DNA of 64,000 nt from JAGVPT01 sp049578505. Lineage in GTDB: Bacteria; Bacteroidota; Ignavibacteria; UBA10030; UBA8401. The translations under genes and the position numbers were made by a program. Location: assembly GCA_049578505.1 (NCBI GenBank), contig JBAUMC010000096.1, forward strand, positions 1-64,000, read 5' to 3'. Of the stretch, positions 42,559 through 50,698 are shown piece after piece. How positions within the stretch are numbered: position 1 is the stretch's first letter; each line of letters opens with the position of its first letter. The notes below the pieces were generated by a model. It was not told the origin of the DNA and did no database searches. It worked only from the letters and a program-made list of their open reading frames with translations.

Positions 42559-44382
42559 GTGGTGCATATTCTCGGAATTTCCGCATACTATCATGACTCA
42601 GCAGCCTGTTTGCTTGCCGACGGAGAAATATTTGCGGCTGCGCAGGAAGAGCGTTTTACGAGGAAAAAGCATGACCACGATTTTCCGCGGCATGCGGTTG
42701 CATATTGTCTGAAGGAAGCGGGCATCACGGCGGACCAGCTGGAATGCGTTGCGTTCTACGATAAACCGCTTTTAAAATTTAACCGCCTTCTTGAAACCTA
42801 CCTCACCTTTTCGCCAAAAGGGATACAGTCGTTCATGATGGCTATGCCCTTGTGGCTTCAAGAAAAACTCTGGATTCCGGATCTGATCGAGAAGGAGATT
42901 CACTTCGGCGGGAAAGTGTTGTTTCCCGAGCACCACGAATCGCATGCAGCATCAGCATTCTTTCCTTCCCCGTTTCAACACGCTGCAATCCTGACGGTTG
43001 ACGGAGTCGGAGAAATGGCGACGTCGTCGCTCGGAATCGGCCGGGATAATAGAGTCGAGCTTCTCTCGGAGCTCCATTTCCCGAATTCTCTGGGATTGCT
43101 CTATTCCGCATTCACATATTTTACCGGCTTTAAGGTAAACTCTGGTGAATACAAAGTGATGGGATTGGCTCCGTACGGCGAGCCGAAGTATGTTCAGCGC
43201 ATCTACGAAAATCTCATCGACCTAAAGGACGATGGCTCGTTCGTTATGAACATGGAGTACTTCGACTATTGCGCGGGCCTCACAATGACAAACCATAAGT
43301 TTGAGAAGTTGTTTGATGGAAAGCCGCGCACCCCGGAAAGTTTGCTGACCCAGAGAGAGTTGGATCTCGCCCGCTCGATTCAGGACGTGACAGAAGAAAT
43401 AATGATGCGGATGGTGCGCCATACAAAAAGTGTAACGGGGGAAAAATATTTGTGTCTTGCGGGGGGTGTCGCATTAAACTGCGTCGCGAACGGGAAAATA
43501 TTGCGCTCAGGATTGTTCGAAGACATATGGATACAGCCTGCAGCGGGTGATGCAGGCGGGTCTCTTGGAGCAGCCTACATTGCATATCATCATTATCTTA
43601 AAAAACCAGTAAGAGAAAAAAAGGGAAGGGATGTTCAAAGAGGTTCTTACCTCGGCCCATCGTACAGCGATGACATGATTCTCGCATTTCTACAGGAGTA
43701 TCATTTGCCGTTCGAACGCATTGAGGATTACAGCGAGGTGTGCGAGAGAGTCGCGGAGTACCTGACGGAAGAGAAGATCGTCGGATGGTTCCAGGGAAGG
43801 ATGGAATTCGGTCCGCGCGCCTTAGGCGGCCGTTCTATAATCGGGGATGCGCGGTCGCCTACCATGCAAAAAAAAATGAATATCAAGATTAAATTCAGAG
43901 AAGGGTTCCGGCCGTTTGCGCCGTCGGTGCTGGCAGAAAAAGCGAGCGAGTGGTTTGAGCTCGACCGTGAAAGTCCTTACATGCTTCTTGTTGCCGATGT
44001 AAAAAAGGATAAACAGAAGGCAATGACGGATGCCGAGAAGAAGCTCTGGGGCATCGACAAGCTCAATATCCTTCGCTCCGAGATCCCGGCAGTTACGCAC
44101 GTTGATTATTCTGCCAGAATACAAACGGTCAATAAGATCGATAATCAATTATACTATACACTCATCGACGCATTCTATAAAAAAACGGGGTGCCCAGTTA
44201 TTGTCAACACGTCGTTTAACGTAAGAGGCGAACCCATTGTTGCCACGCCGCTCGATGCGTATAAATGCTTTATGCGGACGGATATCGATGTTCTTGTCGT
44301 TGGAAGATTCATTTTGCAAAAGCAAGCACAGCCGGCGTTTCATGATGATATTCAATGGAAGGAACTCTATGAGTTGGATTAG
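42559..44382 (+). CDS. Carbamoyltransferase, NodU/CmcH family
   Basis: 607 residues from GTG 42559 (a second GTG follows at 42562), GAGG 5 nt upstream. N-terminal Kae1-like half: 'LGISAYYHDSAACLLADG', 'EHHESHAASAFFPSPF' (metal His), 'LTVDGVGEMATSS', 'NSGEYKVMGLAPYG'. C-terminal half: 'GWFQGRMEFGPRALGGRSIIGDAR' and 'VNTSFNVRGEPIV'. These enzymes make carbamoyl-AMP from carbamoyl phosphate and move the carbamoyl group onto a hydroxyl of a sugar, antibiotic or toxin. The downstream SxtJ-like and DUF5989 genes form a recurrent set. Acceptor unknown. Confidence 0.93.
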   Translation: MVHILGISAYYHDSAACLLADGEIFAAAQEERFTRKKHDHDFPRHAVAYCLKEAGITADQLECVAFYDKPLLKFNRLLETYLTFSPKGIQSFMMAMPLWLQEKLWIPDLIEKEIHFGGKVLFPEHHESHAASAFFPSPFQHAAILTVDGVGEMATSSLGIGRDNRVELLSELHFPNSLGLLYSAFTYFTGFKVNSGEYKVMGLAPYGEPKYVQRIYENLIDLKDDGSFVMNMEYFDYCAGLTMTNHKFEKLFDGKPRTPESLLTQRELDLARSIQDVTEEIMMRMVRHTKSVTGEKYLCLAGGVALNCVANGKILRSGLFEDIWIQPAAGDAGGSLGAAYIAYHHYLKKPVREKKGRDVQRGSYLGPSYSDDMILAFLQEYHLPFERIEDYSEVCERVAEYLTEEKIVGWFQGRMEFGPRALGGRSIIGDARSPTMQKKMNIKIKFREGFRPFAPSVLAEKASEWFELDRESPYMLLVADVKKDKQKAMTDAEKKLWGIDKLNILRSEIPAVTHVDYSARIQTVNKIDNQLYYTLIDAFYKKTGCPVIVNTSFNVRGEPIVATPLDAYKCFMRTDIDVLVVGRFILQKQAQPAFHDDIQWKELYELD

Positions 44383-44800
44383 CGATGTTCGTAGTGAAAT
44401 GCATCGCCTGAAATGCACCTCCAAAGAATTGCGGAAGTTTGCGTACCTCGTCGGTTCCGTTCTCGTGCTTATGGGGGGTGCCGGGTTTTTCAAGCATTGG
44501 CACTTTTCAATAATGGTGTTGCTATGGCTTTGCGCGGCTACCCTCCTTTGCATGGGGTTGCTGTATCCAAAGGGGTTGAGGGGAGTGTACGTAGTGTGGA
44601 TGGGAATTGCGTTTTCGCTCGGATGGGTTATGTCGCGAGCAATTTTGATCCTTTTGTTTTATTTTGTTATCACGCCGATCGGGGTGGCTGCGCGTATCTT
44701 CGGGAAAAAATTCATCGACATTAACTTTTCAGACTCGCATAAAACGTATTGGGTCGAAAGAGGAAATTCCAAAAAAATGGATTACGAAAAGTTGTTCTAA
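44369..44800 (+). CDS. SxtJ-like small membrane protein
   Basis: 143 residues from ATG 44369 (AAGGA upstream), overlapping the carbamoyltransferase by 14 bp. Three or four membrane segments (about 28-45, 48-65, 72-110), then a short cytoplasmic tail with 'DSHKTYWVERGNS', typical of the SxtJ family seen beside carbamoyltransferases (including the saxitoxin cluster sxt). No biochemical role is established; an anchor or partner for the carbamoyltransferase is plausible. Confidence 0.75.
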   Translation: MSWISDVRSEMHRLKCTSKELRKFAYLVGSVLVLMGGAGFFKHWHFSIMVLLWLCAATLLCMGLLYPKGLRGVYVVWMGIAFSLGWVMSRAILILLFYFVITPIGVAARIFGKKFIDINFSDSHKTYWVERGNSKKMDYEKLF

Positions 44801-44811
44801 AGGAGGTGCAC

Positions 44812-44970
44812 GTGGCAAAAGTCAAAATTATAGCCGAATACTTTGAATTTCTGAAACAGAATAAGAAATGGTGGTTGATGCCTATAGTGTTTGCGTTGCT
44901 CCTTTTTGGATTGCTAATTATCGTTACAAAAGGGAGCGCTCTGGCACCTTTTATTTATACCCTCTTCTGA
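44812..44970 (+). CDS. DUF5989-type small membrane protein
   Basis: 52 residues from GTG 44812, with a full AAAGGAGGT ribosome site ending 4 nt before it. The N-terminus 'IIAEYFEFLKQNKKWWLMPI' is followed by a single membrane helix and a 'GSALAPFIYTLF' end, the usual pattern of DUF5989 proteins that accompany NodU-type carbamoyltransferases and SxtJ. Function unknown. The strong ribosome site indicates a really expressed micro-protein. Confidence 0.82.
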   Translation: MAKVKIIAEYFEFLKQNKKWWLMPIVFALLLFGLLIIVTKGSALAPFIYTLF

Positions 44971-45003
44971 GCATATCTAGAAGACTCCTGTTACCTAAGA
45001 ACT

Positions 45004-45039
45004 TCCATTTCCCTTCCAATTTTTTGGAAGGGAAATGGA
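45004..45039. terminator. Perfect 16-bp hairpin after the carbamoyltransferase cassette
   Basis: TCCATTTCCCTTCCAA (45004-45019), TTTT loop, then its exact complement (45024-45039). It is 34 bp past the DUF5989 stop. The stem is unusually long and perfect; there is no following T-run, so it may be a terminator of a weaker kind, an RNA-processing site, or a protein-binding palindrome. Confidence 0.55.
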
Positions 45040-45076
45040 TTCCTGCCACTTTAGAAGATTATTTTTCAATTTTCTC

Positions 45077-45105
45077 TTGACAATAAAGACAAAAAGGTCT
45101 ACCTT
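45077..45105 (+). promoter_or_regulatory. Possible sigma-70-like promoter of the LacI-type regulator
   Basis: TTGACA at 45077-45082, a 17-nt spacer and TACCTT at 45100-45105. The -35 is perfect but the -10 is poor, and Bacteroidota-type promoters differ from this consensus. Position 42 bp before the regulator start is reasonable. Confidence 0.3.
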
Positions 45106-45146
45106 TTTTGGAAGCCCTTCCATATTTACCTTCGAACTGGTGCTGA

Positions 45147-46199
45147 TTGGCTGTTACAATATACGACATAGCGAGAGAAGCCGGAGTTGGCATCGGCACT
45201 GTCTCTCGTGTGTTCAATAACCACCCCAACGTCACCCCAAAGACGCGCGACAAAATCCTCTCGGTAGCGAAAAGATTAAATTATCATCCTCACGCTTATG
45301 CCCAGGCACTTGCTCGTAAGCGGACAAATACGATCGCTGCTATTATTCCGTTCTTCACGAACTATTTCTTTATAGAAGTGCTCCAGGGCGTTCAAGACAA
45401 AATTTCAAGCCTTGGCTACGATCTGATATTGTACGGCATTAACCATCCCGAGCAGATAGACGAGTATTTGCGGAAAAGTATCCAGCGGGGACGAGTCGAT
45501 GGCATTTTATTTTTTTCAATGAAGTTGCCAACCTCGTTTGTCGACAAGTTCAAAGACCATTCGAAGCCTGTCGTTCTCGTTGATACATTTCATGAACAAT
45601 TTGATTCGCTTGCCGTTGAGAATTTTCAAGGAGCAATGGTTGCGACAAATCATCTCATCTCACTTGGTCATAAAAACATCGGGATGATCAGCGCCAATAT
45701 CAACAGTGTGCCGGCTCGTGAGCGCATTGCTGGGTTCAAAGATGCAATCACTTCTGCTGGCTTGGAAGTCCGCCCGGAGAACATCGTCATTAGCAAGATC
45801 GCGAAGCAGGACGGGTTCAGCCGTGAAGCAGGCTACCAGTCCATGAAGGAAATGTTGGGCAATGGTTCACAATTGCCGACAGCAATTTTCATATCGAGCG
45901 ATGTCCAAGCGATCGGAGGGATGAGTGCTCTACGGCAGCACGGCGTCAAAATACCACGCGATGTGGCGGTGGTCAGTTTCGACGATATTGAGCTCGCCGA
46001 GCAATTTGGATTGACAACGATGAGGCAGCCGATGTACGAAATGGGGGAACTGGCCGTTGAGAAATTGGTCTATCGGATGGAGCACCCCTCGGCACCTCCT
46101 TCGCAAATAAACTTCTTGCCGAAATTGGTCGTGCGTGCAACATGCGGCATGAATAAAATGCATTCGCCCGTTGAAGATTTTGTCCATGCGAAAGATTGA
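45147..46199 (+). CDS. LacI-family transcriptional regulator
   Basis: 350 residues from TTG 45147. N-terminal helix-turn-helix 'TIYDIAREAGVGIGTVSRVFNN' (about 4-25; region named) and hinge 'YHPHAYAQALARKRT', then a periplasmic-binding-protein-like sugar domain (about 60-335) with 'AIIPFFTNYFFIEVLQGV', 'DGILFF', 'PTAIFISSDVQAIGGMSAL' and 'VSFDDIELAEQFGLTTMRQP'. Such proteins repress catabolic genes until a sugar binds. It heads the alpha-glucan locus, so maltose or a maltodextrin-derived ligand is inferred. A near-perfect palindrome lies 8 bp after its stop. Confidence 0.92.
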   Translation: MAVTIYDIAREAGVGIGTVSRVFNNHPNVTPKTRDKILSVAKRLNYHPHAYAQALARKRTNTIAAIIPFFTNYFFIEVLQGVQDKISSLGYDLILYGINHPEQIDEYLRKSIQRGRVDGILFFSMKLPTSFVDKFKDHSKPVVLVDTFHEQFDSLAVENFQGAMVATNHLISLGHKNIGMISANINSVPARERIAGFKDAITSAGLEVRPENIVISKIAKQDGFSREAGYQSMKEMLGNGSQLPTAIFISSDVQAIGGMSALRQHGVKIPRDVAVVSFDDIELAEQFGLTTMRQPMYEMGELAVEKLVYRMEHPSAPPSQINFLPKLVVRATCGMNKMHSPVEDFVHAKD

Positions 46200-46206
46200 T
46201 ATGCAG

Positions 46207-46222
46207 TGTATACTAGTTTACA
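46207..46222. promoter_or_regulatory. Candidate operator for the LacI-type regulator
   Basis: TGTATACTAGTTTACA is symmetric at 14 of 16 positions around CTAG. It lies 8 bp after the regulator stop and 59 bp before the PPIase start, where an operator would sit. LacI-type operators usually have a central CG; the centre here is TA, which weakens the call. Confidence 0.45.
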
Positions 46223-46280
46223 AGTTTCCATTGATGGAGCCTCAGGGTTGAATAATTTTTTACAGACTGGATTTCATTTT

Positions 46281-47957
46281 GTGAAACGTACGTTCACACA
46301 GACGGCCCTTCTCTCAATCTTCCTGTTCGCTGTCGCGGAAGCTTTTCCGGACAGCACAACAACCATATCCCCAATCGTAGCCACAGTCGGCAGTACTCAG
46401 ATAAGCTATAAGCAGTTCAAAGACAGGTACGAAGACTACTTGGTATATACCGGCATCAAGGATAACAGGCGGGCACGGTACGCAATTCTTAATAACATGA
46501 TCAACGAGGTTCTGCTTCGTCAGTACGACGACAATTCCAAAGTCTATAGCAATCCGGAATATAAGAAAGAAATTTCGTGGGCACGAAAAGAAGCTGTGTT
46601 AGCGTTTCTGAAAGATCAGGAAGTGTACAAGAAAATAACGGTTAGCGATCAAGAGCTGCGAACGGCGTATCAACGGTCTAAAGTTAAGGTCTCGGTTCGT
46701 CATTTGTTTGCGCCGACGGAGAGCGAGGCGGAAAATCTTTACAGGCTGGTGAAGATGGGAGTGAGTTTCAAAGAACTGGCGAAACAGGTCTTTTCGGATA
46801 CGACGTTGAGAAACAACGGAGGTAATCTCGGGTATATCACATGGGGAGAGACAGATCCGAATTTTGAAAGTGCCGCATATTCTCTAAAAATTGGAGAAGT
46901 GTCCCGGCCGGTGAAGACTGCTCAGGGCTACAGTATCATTAAGGTGGACGATAGGATTGAAGACCCGTTCACAACTGAAACGGAATTCCTTAACCGAAAG
47001 AACAAGCTGGAACGAACATTGAAGATAGACAAGAAGCTCCCTTACGAGAAAGCTTATCTCGGAAGAGTTTTTGACACGACCAAAGTCAAATTCAATGAGA
47101 AGGCGTTGGAAGCTGTTTTTAACGACTTGCAAAATATGGGGAATCATAGTATTGAATCTAATGATCATTTGACAAAAAGCTTTCAATATTGTGTCCAGTA
47201 CAATAAGAAGAAGTACTCGGCAAAGGATATAGAAAATAAGATGCTCGAAGTGCCCCAATATAGCCGCAACGTCATGACAAACGTGAAACGCCTTAAAGAT
47301 GCTGTTCTTGGATTGCTCATGCAGGATGTACTTTTGGATATTGCGAAAGAAAAAGGGTATGACACGACATCGTATGTTACAGAGACGTTCGACAACCTGG
47401 CAAACAACATCTACTTAAACTATAAAAGGAATGAAGTTCTCGCTTTGGTTCCGGTCGCGGATTCAGAGATTGCACGGTACTACAAGCAGAACATCGCGCA
47501 CTATTCCAATGAACCAGAAATGAATGTGCAAGAAATTGTCGTCGAGAGTGATTCTCTTGCTTCCACGGTAAGGGAAAAAATCGAGCTCGGCGAAGATTTT
47601 GGATCGCTTGCCGTGAAATACTCGCTGAGAACTTGGAGTGCGAAGAACGAAGGCATTATGGGGCTCTCTCCTGTATCAAATTACGGAGAATTGAAGGATA
47701 CGCTGTGGAGTTCCGACGTTGGGAAGGTTATCGGTCCCCTGGCATTTGACAAGTACTTTGGTATTTTCCGCGTTCTGGATAAGAAAAATGGAGATCCGAT
47801 TGACATCAGTGCCGTGCGTCCTCAGATAGTGAAAGCTATTGAAAATGAAAAGGGATTCCCTTATATGAAGAGGCGCCTGGAAGGTCTTTCAAAACTCACG
47901 ACGATCAAAGTGTACGACGATCTTGTTAAAAACTATACCATGAATTTACCCGGCTAG
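46281..47957 (+). CDS. SurA/PrsA-like periplasmic peptidyl-prolyl isomerase with two parvulin domains
   Basis: 558 residues from GTG 46281, chosen because it gives a standard signal peptide (KRTFTQTALLSIFLFAVAEA) and leaves the palindrome upstream; TTG 46248 is the alternative. SurA-like N-terminal helical part (about 30-130), a first rotamase domain (about 130-240: 'VSVRHLFAPTESEAENLY', 'NGGNLGYITWGETDPNFESAAYSLKIGEVSRPV'; regions named) and a second (about 415-520: 'MNVQEIVVESDSLASTV', 'SAKNEGIMGLSPVS'). Such chaperones bring unfolded outer-membrane proteins to the BAM machine. It lies 30 bp before the TonB receptor gene, suggesting a chaperone dedicated to this locus. Confidence 0.85.
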   Translation: MKRTFTQTALLSIFLFAVAEAFPDSTTTISPIVATVGSTQISYKQFKDRYEDYLVYTGIKDNRRARYAILNNMINEVLLRQYDDNSKVYSNPEYKKEISWARKEAVLAFLKDQEVYKKITVSDQELRTAYQRSKVKVSVRHLFAPTESEAENLYRLVKMGVSFKELAKQVFSDTTLRNNGGNLGYITWGETDPNFESAAYSLKIGEVSRPVKTAQGYSIIKVDDRIEDPFTTETEFLNRKNKLERTLKIDKKLPYEKAYLGRVFDTTKVKFNEKALEAVFNDLQNMGNHSIESNDHLTKSFQYCVQYNKKKYSAKDIENKMLEVPQYSRNVMTNVKRLKDAVLGLLMQDVLLDIAKEKGYDTTSYVTETFDNLANNIYLNYKRNEVLALVPVADSEIARYYKQNIAHYSNEPEMNVQEIVVESDSLASTVREKIELGEDFGSLAVKYSLRTWSAKNEGIMGLSPVSNYGELKDTLWSSDVGKVIGPLAFDKYFGIFRVLDKKNGDPIDISAVRPQIVKAIENEKGFPYMKRRLEGLSKLTTIKVYDDLVKNYTMNLPG

Positions 47958-47969
47958 CACTATGTCCGA

Positions 47970-47987
47970 AAATTTCTGGAGAAATTT
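47970..47987 (+). promoter_or_regulatory. Palindrome covering the ribosome site of the TonB receptor gene
   Basis: AAATTTCTGGAGAAATTT, perfect 8-nt inverse arms around GG, ends directly before the ATG at 47988. The ribosome site GGAGA is inside it, so a small hairpin could mask it. It could also be chance in AT-rich DNA. Confidence 0.35.
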
Positions 47988-50672
47988 ATGAGAAAATTTT
48001 TACAACTTCTTTTTCTCTTTCTGCTATTTATCTCTCACAATGCATTTGCAGGCACTACCGGTAAACTGGCGGGCAAAGTGACAGATGCCGCTACAAAAGA
48101 GGCCTTGCCATTTTGCAATATTGTCGTTGTTGGCACGTCGCTCGGCACCGTGGCTGATCTCGACGGTAACTTCGTGATCCTGAATATCCCGCCCGGTAAT
48201 TATTCTGTGCGGGCGCAGTATATTGGATATCAGCCCGTCGTTGTCGAAAATGTTTCTGTTTCCATTGACCTTACGTCGAGCCTCGATTTTTCGCTTAACC
48301 CATCCACTGTTGAACTTCAAGCCGTCGTTGTTGAAGGAAAAGTGGACGCGGTAAAGAAAGACATTACCTCTTCCCAAACTATGGTTTCGGCCGAACAGAT
48401 CAGCGCACTTCCGGTTACGGAATTTGACGATGTTTTGGGGCTCCAGGCCGGCGTCACTAAAGACGCAAGCGGAGGATTTCATATACGCGGAGGACGATCA
48501 TCCGAAATTGCTTATCAGGTCAATGGAATTTCCATTACAGATCCTTACGATAACAGCCGTGGCATCGACCTCGACAACAGCAGCATACAGGAACTCCAGG
48601 TTATAAGCGGTACCTTTAATGCCGAATACGGAAATGCGATGTCGGGCATTGTCAACACGGTGACAAAAGAAGGAGGGAGAGATTATCACGCTTCTCTTGA
48701 TGTATACGGAAGTGATTACGCAAGTAATTTTACGTCATATTTCCCGAACGTCGACCGCTATAATCCGGGTGGTAATTACCAAGGAAGCTTGAGCGGGCCG
48801 CTACCGCTTTCCAACGGTCTGATCACGTTTTTCGCCAATGGCAGGTATGTGTATGACCCCGGTTACCTCTACGGTTATGATGATTACAATATTGACGGCT
48901 CGACTGGGAACGGACAACCAGTGGCTATGAACTGGAGTAGGAGATGGCTCGGTCAAGCGAACATCGCCTACGAATTTATTAAGAACCTAAAAATCAATAC
49001 GGAGTTGTTGTATTCAAAAGATAATTATCAAGACTTTAACAGCGGCACATATGGCTGGAAACTTGAACCGGGGGGAAATCCCTTTAAGTATGCGCAAAGT
49101 TATGATGGAACTTTTACTGTGAATCATGTATTGTCTTCCGGCACTTTCTATACTTTCAGAACCAACTACTTCTATAAAACTTTCAACCAATACCTTTTCC
49201 CAAGTGCGACCGATCCGAGATATTTATCCCCGGACTCTTTGAATACAGTCTCGTATGCTTTTCATAAAACAGGAACTGATCTCGAACGGTTTTTTAGAGA
49301 GACTCAGTCGTACACAGCGAAGCTAGATTTTTCTAGCCAGGTAAGCGAAGGTCATTTACTGCAGTTTGGAGCTGAGGGGCAAATGCATCGGCTACAATTT
49401 GATGATTATACCTTGCAGCCCCTTACGGTGAACGGAGTCACCGTTGTGCCGTTCGTCCCATCAGTTCCGGATCCGACGTCGATCAATAGAAATCTCTATG
49501 ATGCAAAACCGAATGAGTTCGCCGGTTATGTTCAGGATAAAATCGAGTACAAGGACGTCATCATCAACATTGGGTTGCGTTTCGATTATTTTAACTCCGA
49601 AGGTCAAGTTCTCGTTGATCCGGAAGATCCAAACATCAACATTCCATTGCGACCGGGGTTGGATTCATTGACATTGGCTCAGCGAGAACCATATTTTTAC
49701 AAAAATGCCACGCCGAAATCGCAATTAAGCCCACGGTTTGGCATCTCATATCCGATCAGCGTGAACGGGGTTGTTCACTTTTCGTACGGACACTTTCTCC
49801 AAATTCCAACCTTTCAGTATTTGTACAACGGGGGAGCTTATAAAGTGCCCGAAACTGGGAGCACTACTTCTCCATTTGGGAATCCCGATCTGCAGCCGCA
49901 ACGGACGATCATGTATGAAATCGGATTTCGGCAGCAATTTATGGATGACTTTGTCGTCGATGCGACCGGTTTCTATCGAGACATCAGGGATTGGATCACT
50001 TCAGGTATTCCCATAGGAACGCTAAATGGGGTGACCTATGCGGTGTATACGAACAGAGATTATTCCAACGTGAGAGGCATAACAATTAATCTGTCCAAGA
50101 GATTTTCAAACCATTATTCAATTGATTTAAATTATACCTATCAAGTTGCGGAAGGAAGCAATTCTAATCCTGATGATGCATTTAATGCTGCACTGAATAA
50201 TCAGTCGCCGGTAATATTTCTCTCCCCCTTGGATTGGGATCAACGGCATAACCTCAATCTGAACATTATGGTTGGAGACAATGGATGGAATGTAAGTCTA
50301 CTGACAAAGTACGGGACCGGTTTGCCGTATACTCCTACTGTGACTCAGGCTACCGCAGACCGCGGCCTCAGTACCGGTTTTGAGCCAAACATATTGAACC
50401 TCCCTCCTCAGTTTGATAACGATCTCTACGTGAATAAGACATTTGGATTCCTTGGCTCTAATTTCACGTTGTATGTGAAAGTATTTAATTTATTCGATGC
50501 ACGAAATATAGTGAATGTTTTTGGTGATACCGGAGAGCCTAACTTTACCACGTCGGTGGAAAATGTGGGTCCGGATCCGGCGCGTCCTAATACTGTGGCA
50601 GACTATATACGTTATCCCTGGTTTTATGCGGCGCCTAGGTCAGTTCAAACAGGTGTTGAACTTTCATTTTAA
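47988..50672 (+). CDS. SusC-like TonB-dependent outer-membrane receptor
   Basis: 894 residues. Signal peptide about 1-21; carboxypeptidase-regulatory-like domain about 24-105 ('GKLAGKVTDAATKEALPFCN'); plug about 120-225 ('GGFHIRGGRSSEIAYQVNGISITDPY', 'NAEYGNAMSGIVNTVTKEG'; regions named); then a 22-strand barrel ending in a terminal Phe ('VQTGVELSF'), the BAM recognition residue. It imports oligosaccharides or other ligands across the outer membrane with TonB energy. Encoded between the SurA-like PPIase and the 1227-residue secreted protein. A SusD partner, normal for SusC in Bacteroidetes, is absent, which fits the Ignavibacteria-type receptors that act without SusD. Confidence 0.9.
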   Translation: MRKFLQLLFLFLLFISHNAFAGTTGKLAGKVTDAATKEALPFCNIVVVGTSLGTVADLDGNFVILNIPPGNYSVRAQYIGYQPVVVENVSVSIDLTSSLDFSLNPSTVELQAVVVEGKVDAVKKDITSSQTMVSAEQISALPVTEFDDVLGLQAGVTKDASGGFHIRGGRSSEIAYQVNGISITDPYDNSRGIDLDNSSIQELQVISGTFNAEYGNAMSGIVNTVTKEGGRDYHASLDVYGSDYASNFTSYFPNVDRYNPGGNYQGSLSGPLPLSNGLITFFANGRYVYDPGYLYGYDDYNIDGSTGNGQPVAMNWSRRWLGQANIAYEFIKNLKINTELLYSKDNYQDFNSGTYGWKLEPGGNPFKYAQSYDGTFTVNHVLSSGTFYTFRTNYFYKTFNQYLFPSATDPRYLSPDSLNTVSYAFHKTGTDLERFFRETQSYTAKLDFSSQVSEGHLLQFGAEGQMHRLQFDDYTLQPLTVNGVTVVPFVPSVPDPTSINRNLYDAKPNEFAGYVQDKIEYKDVIINIGLRFDYFNSEGQVLVDPEDPNINIPLRPGLDSLTLAQREPYFYKNATPKSQLSPRFGISYPISVNGVVHFSYGHFLQIPTFQYLYNGGAYKVPETGSTTSPFGNPDLQPQRTIMYEIGFRQQFMDDFVVDATGFYRDIRDWITSGIPIGTLNGVTYAVYTNRDYSNVRGITINLSKRFSNHYSIDLNYTYQVAEGSNSNPDDAFNAALNNQSPVIFLSPLDWDQRHNLNLNIMVGDNGWNVSLLTKYGTGLPYTPTVTQATADRGLSTGFEPNILNLPPQFDNDLYVNKTFGFLGSNFTLYVKVFNLFDARNIVNVFGDTGEPNFTTSVENVGPDPARPNTVADYIRYPWFYAAPRSVQTGVELSF

Positions 50673-50698
50673 GTTTTATGCTTCGGAGGATGAACGTA

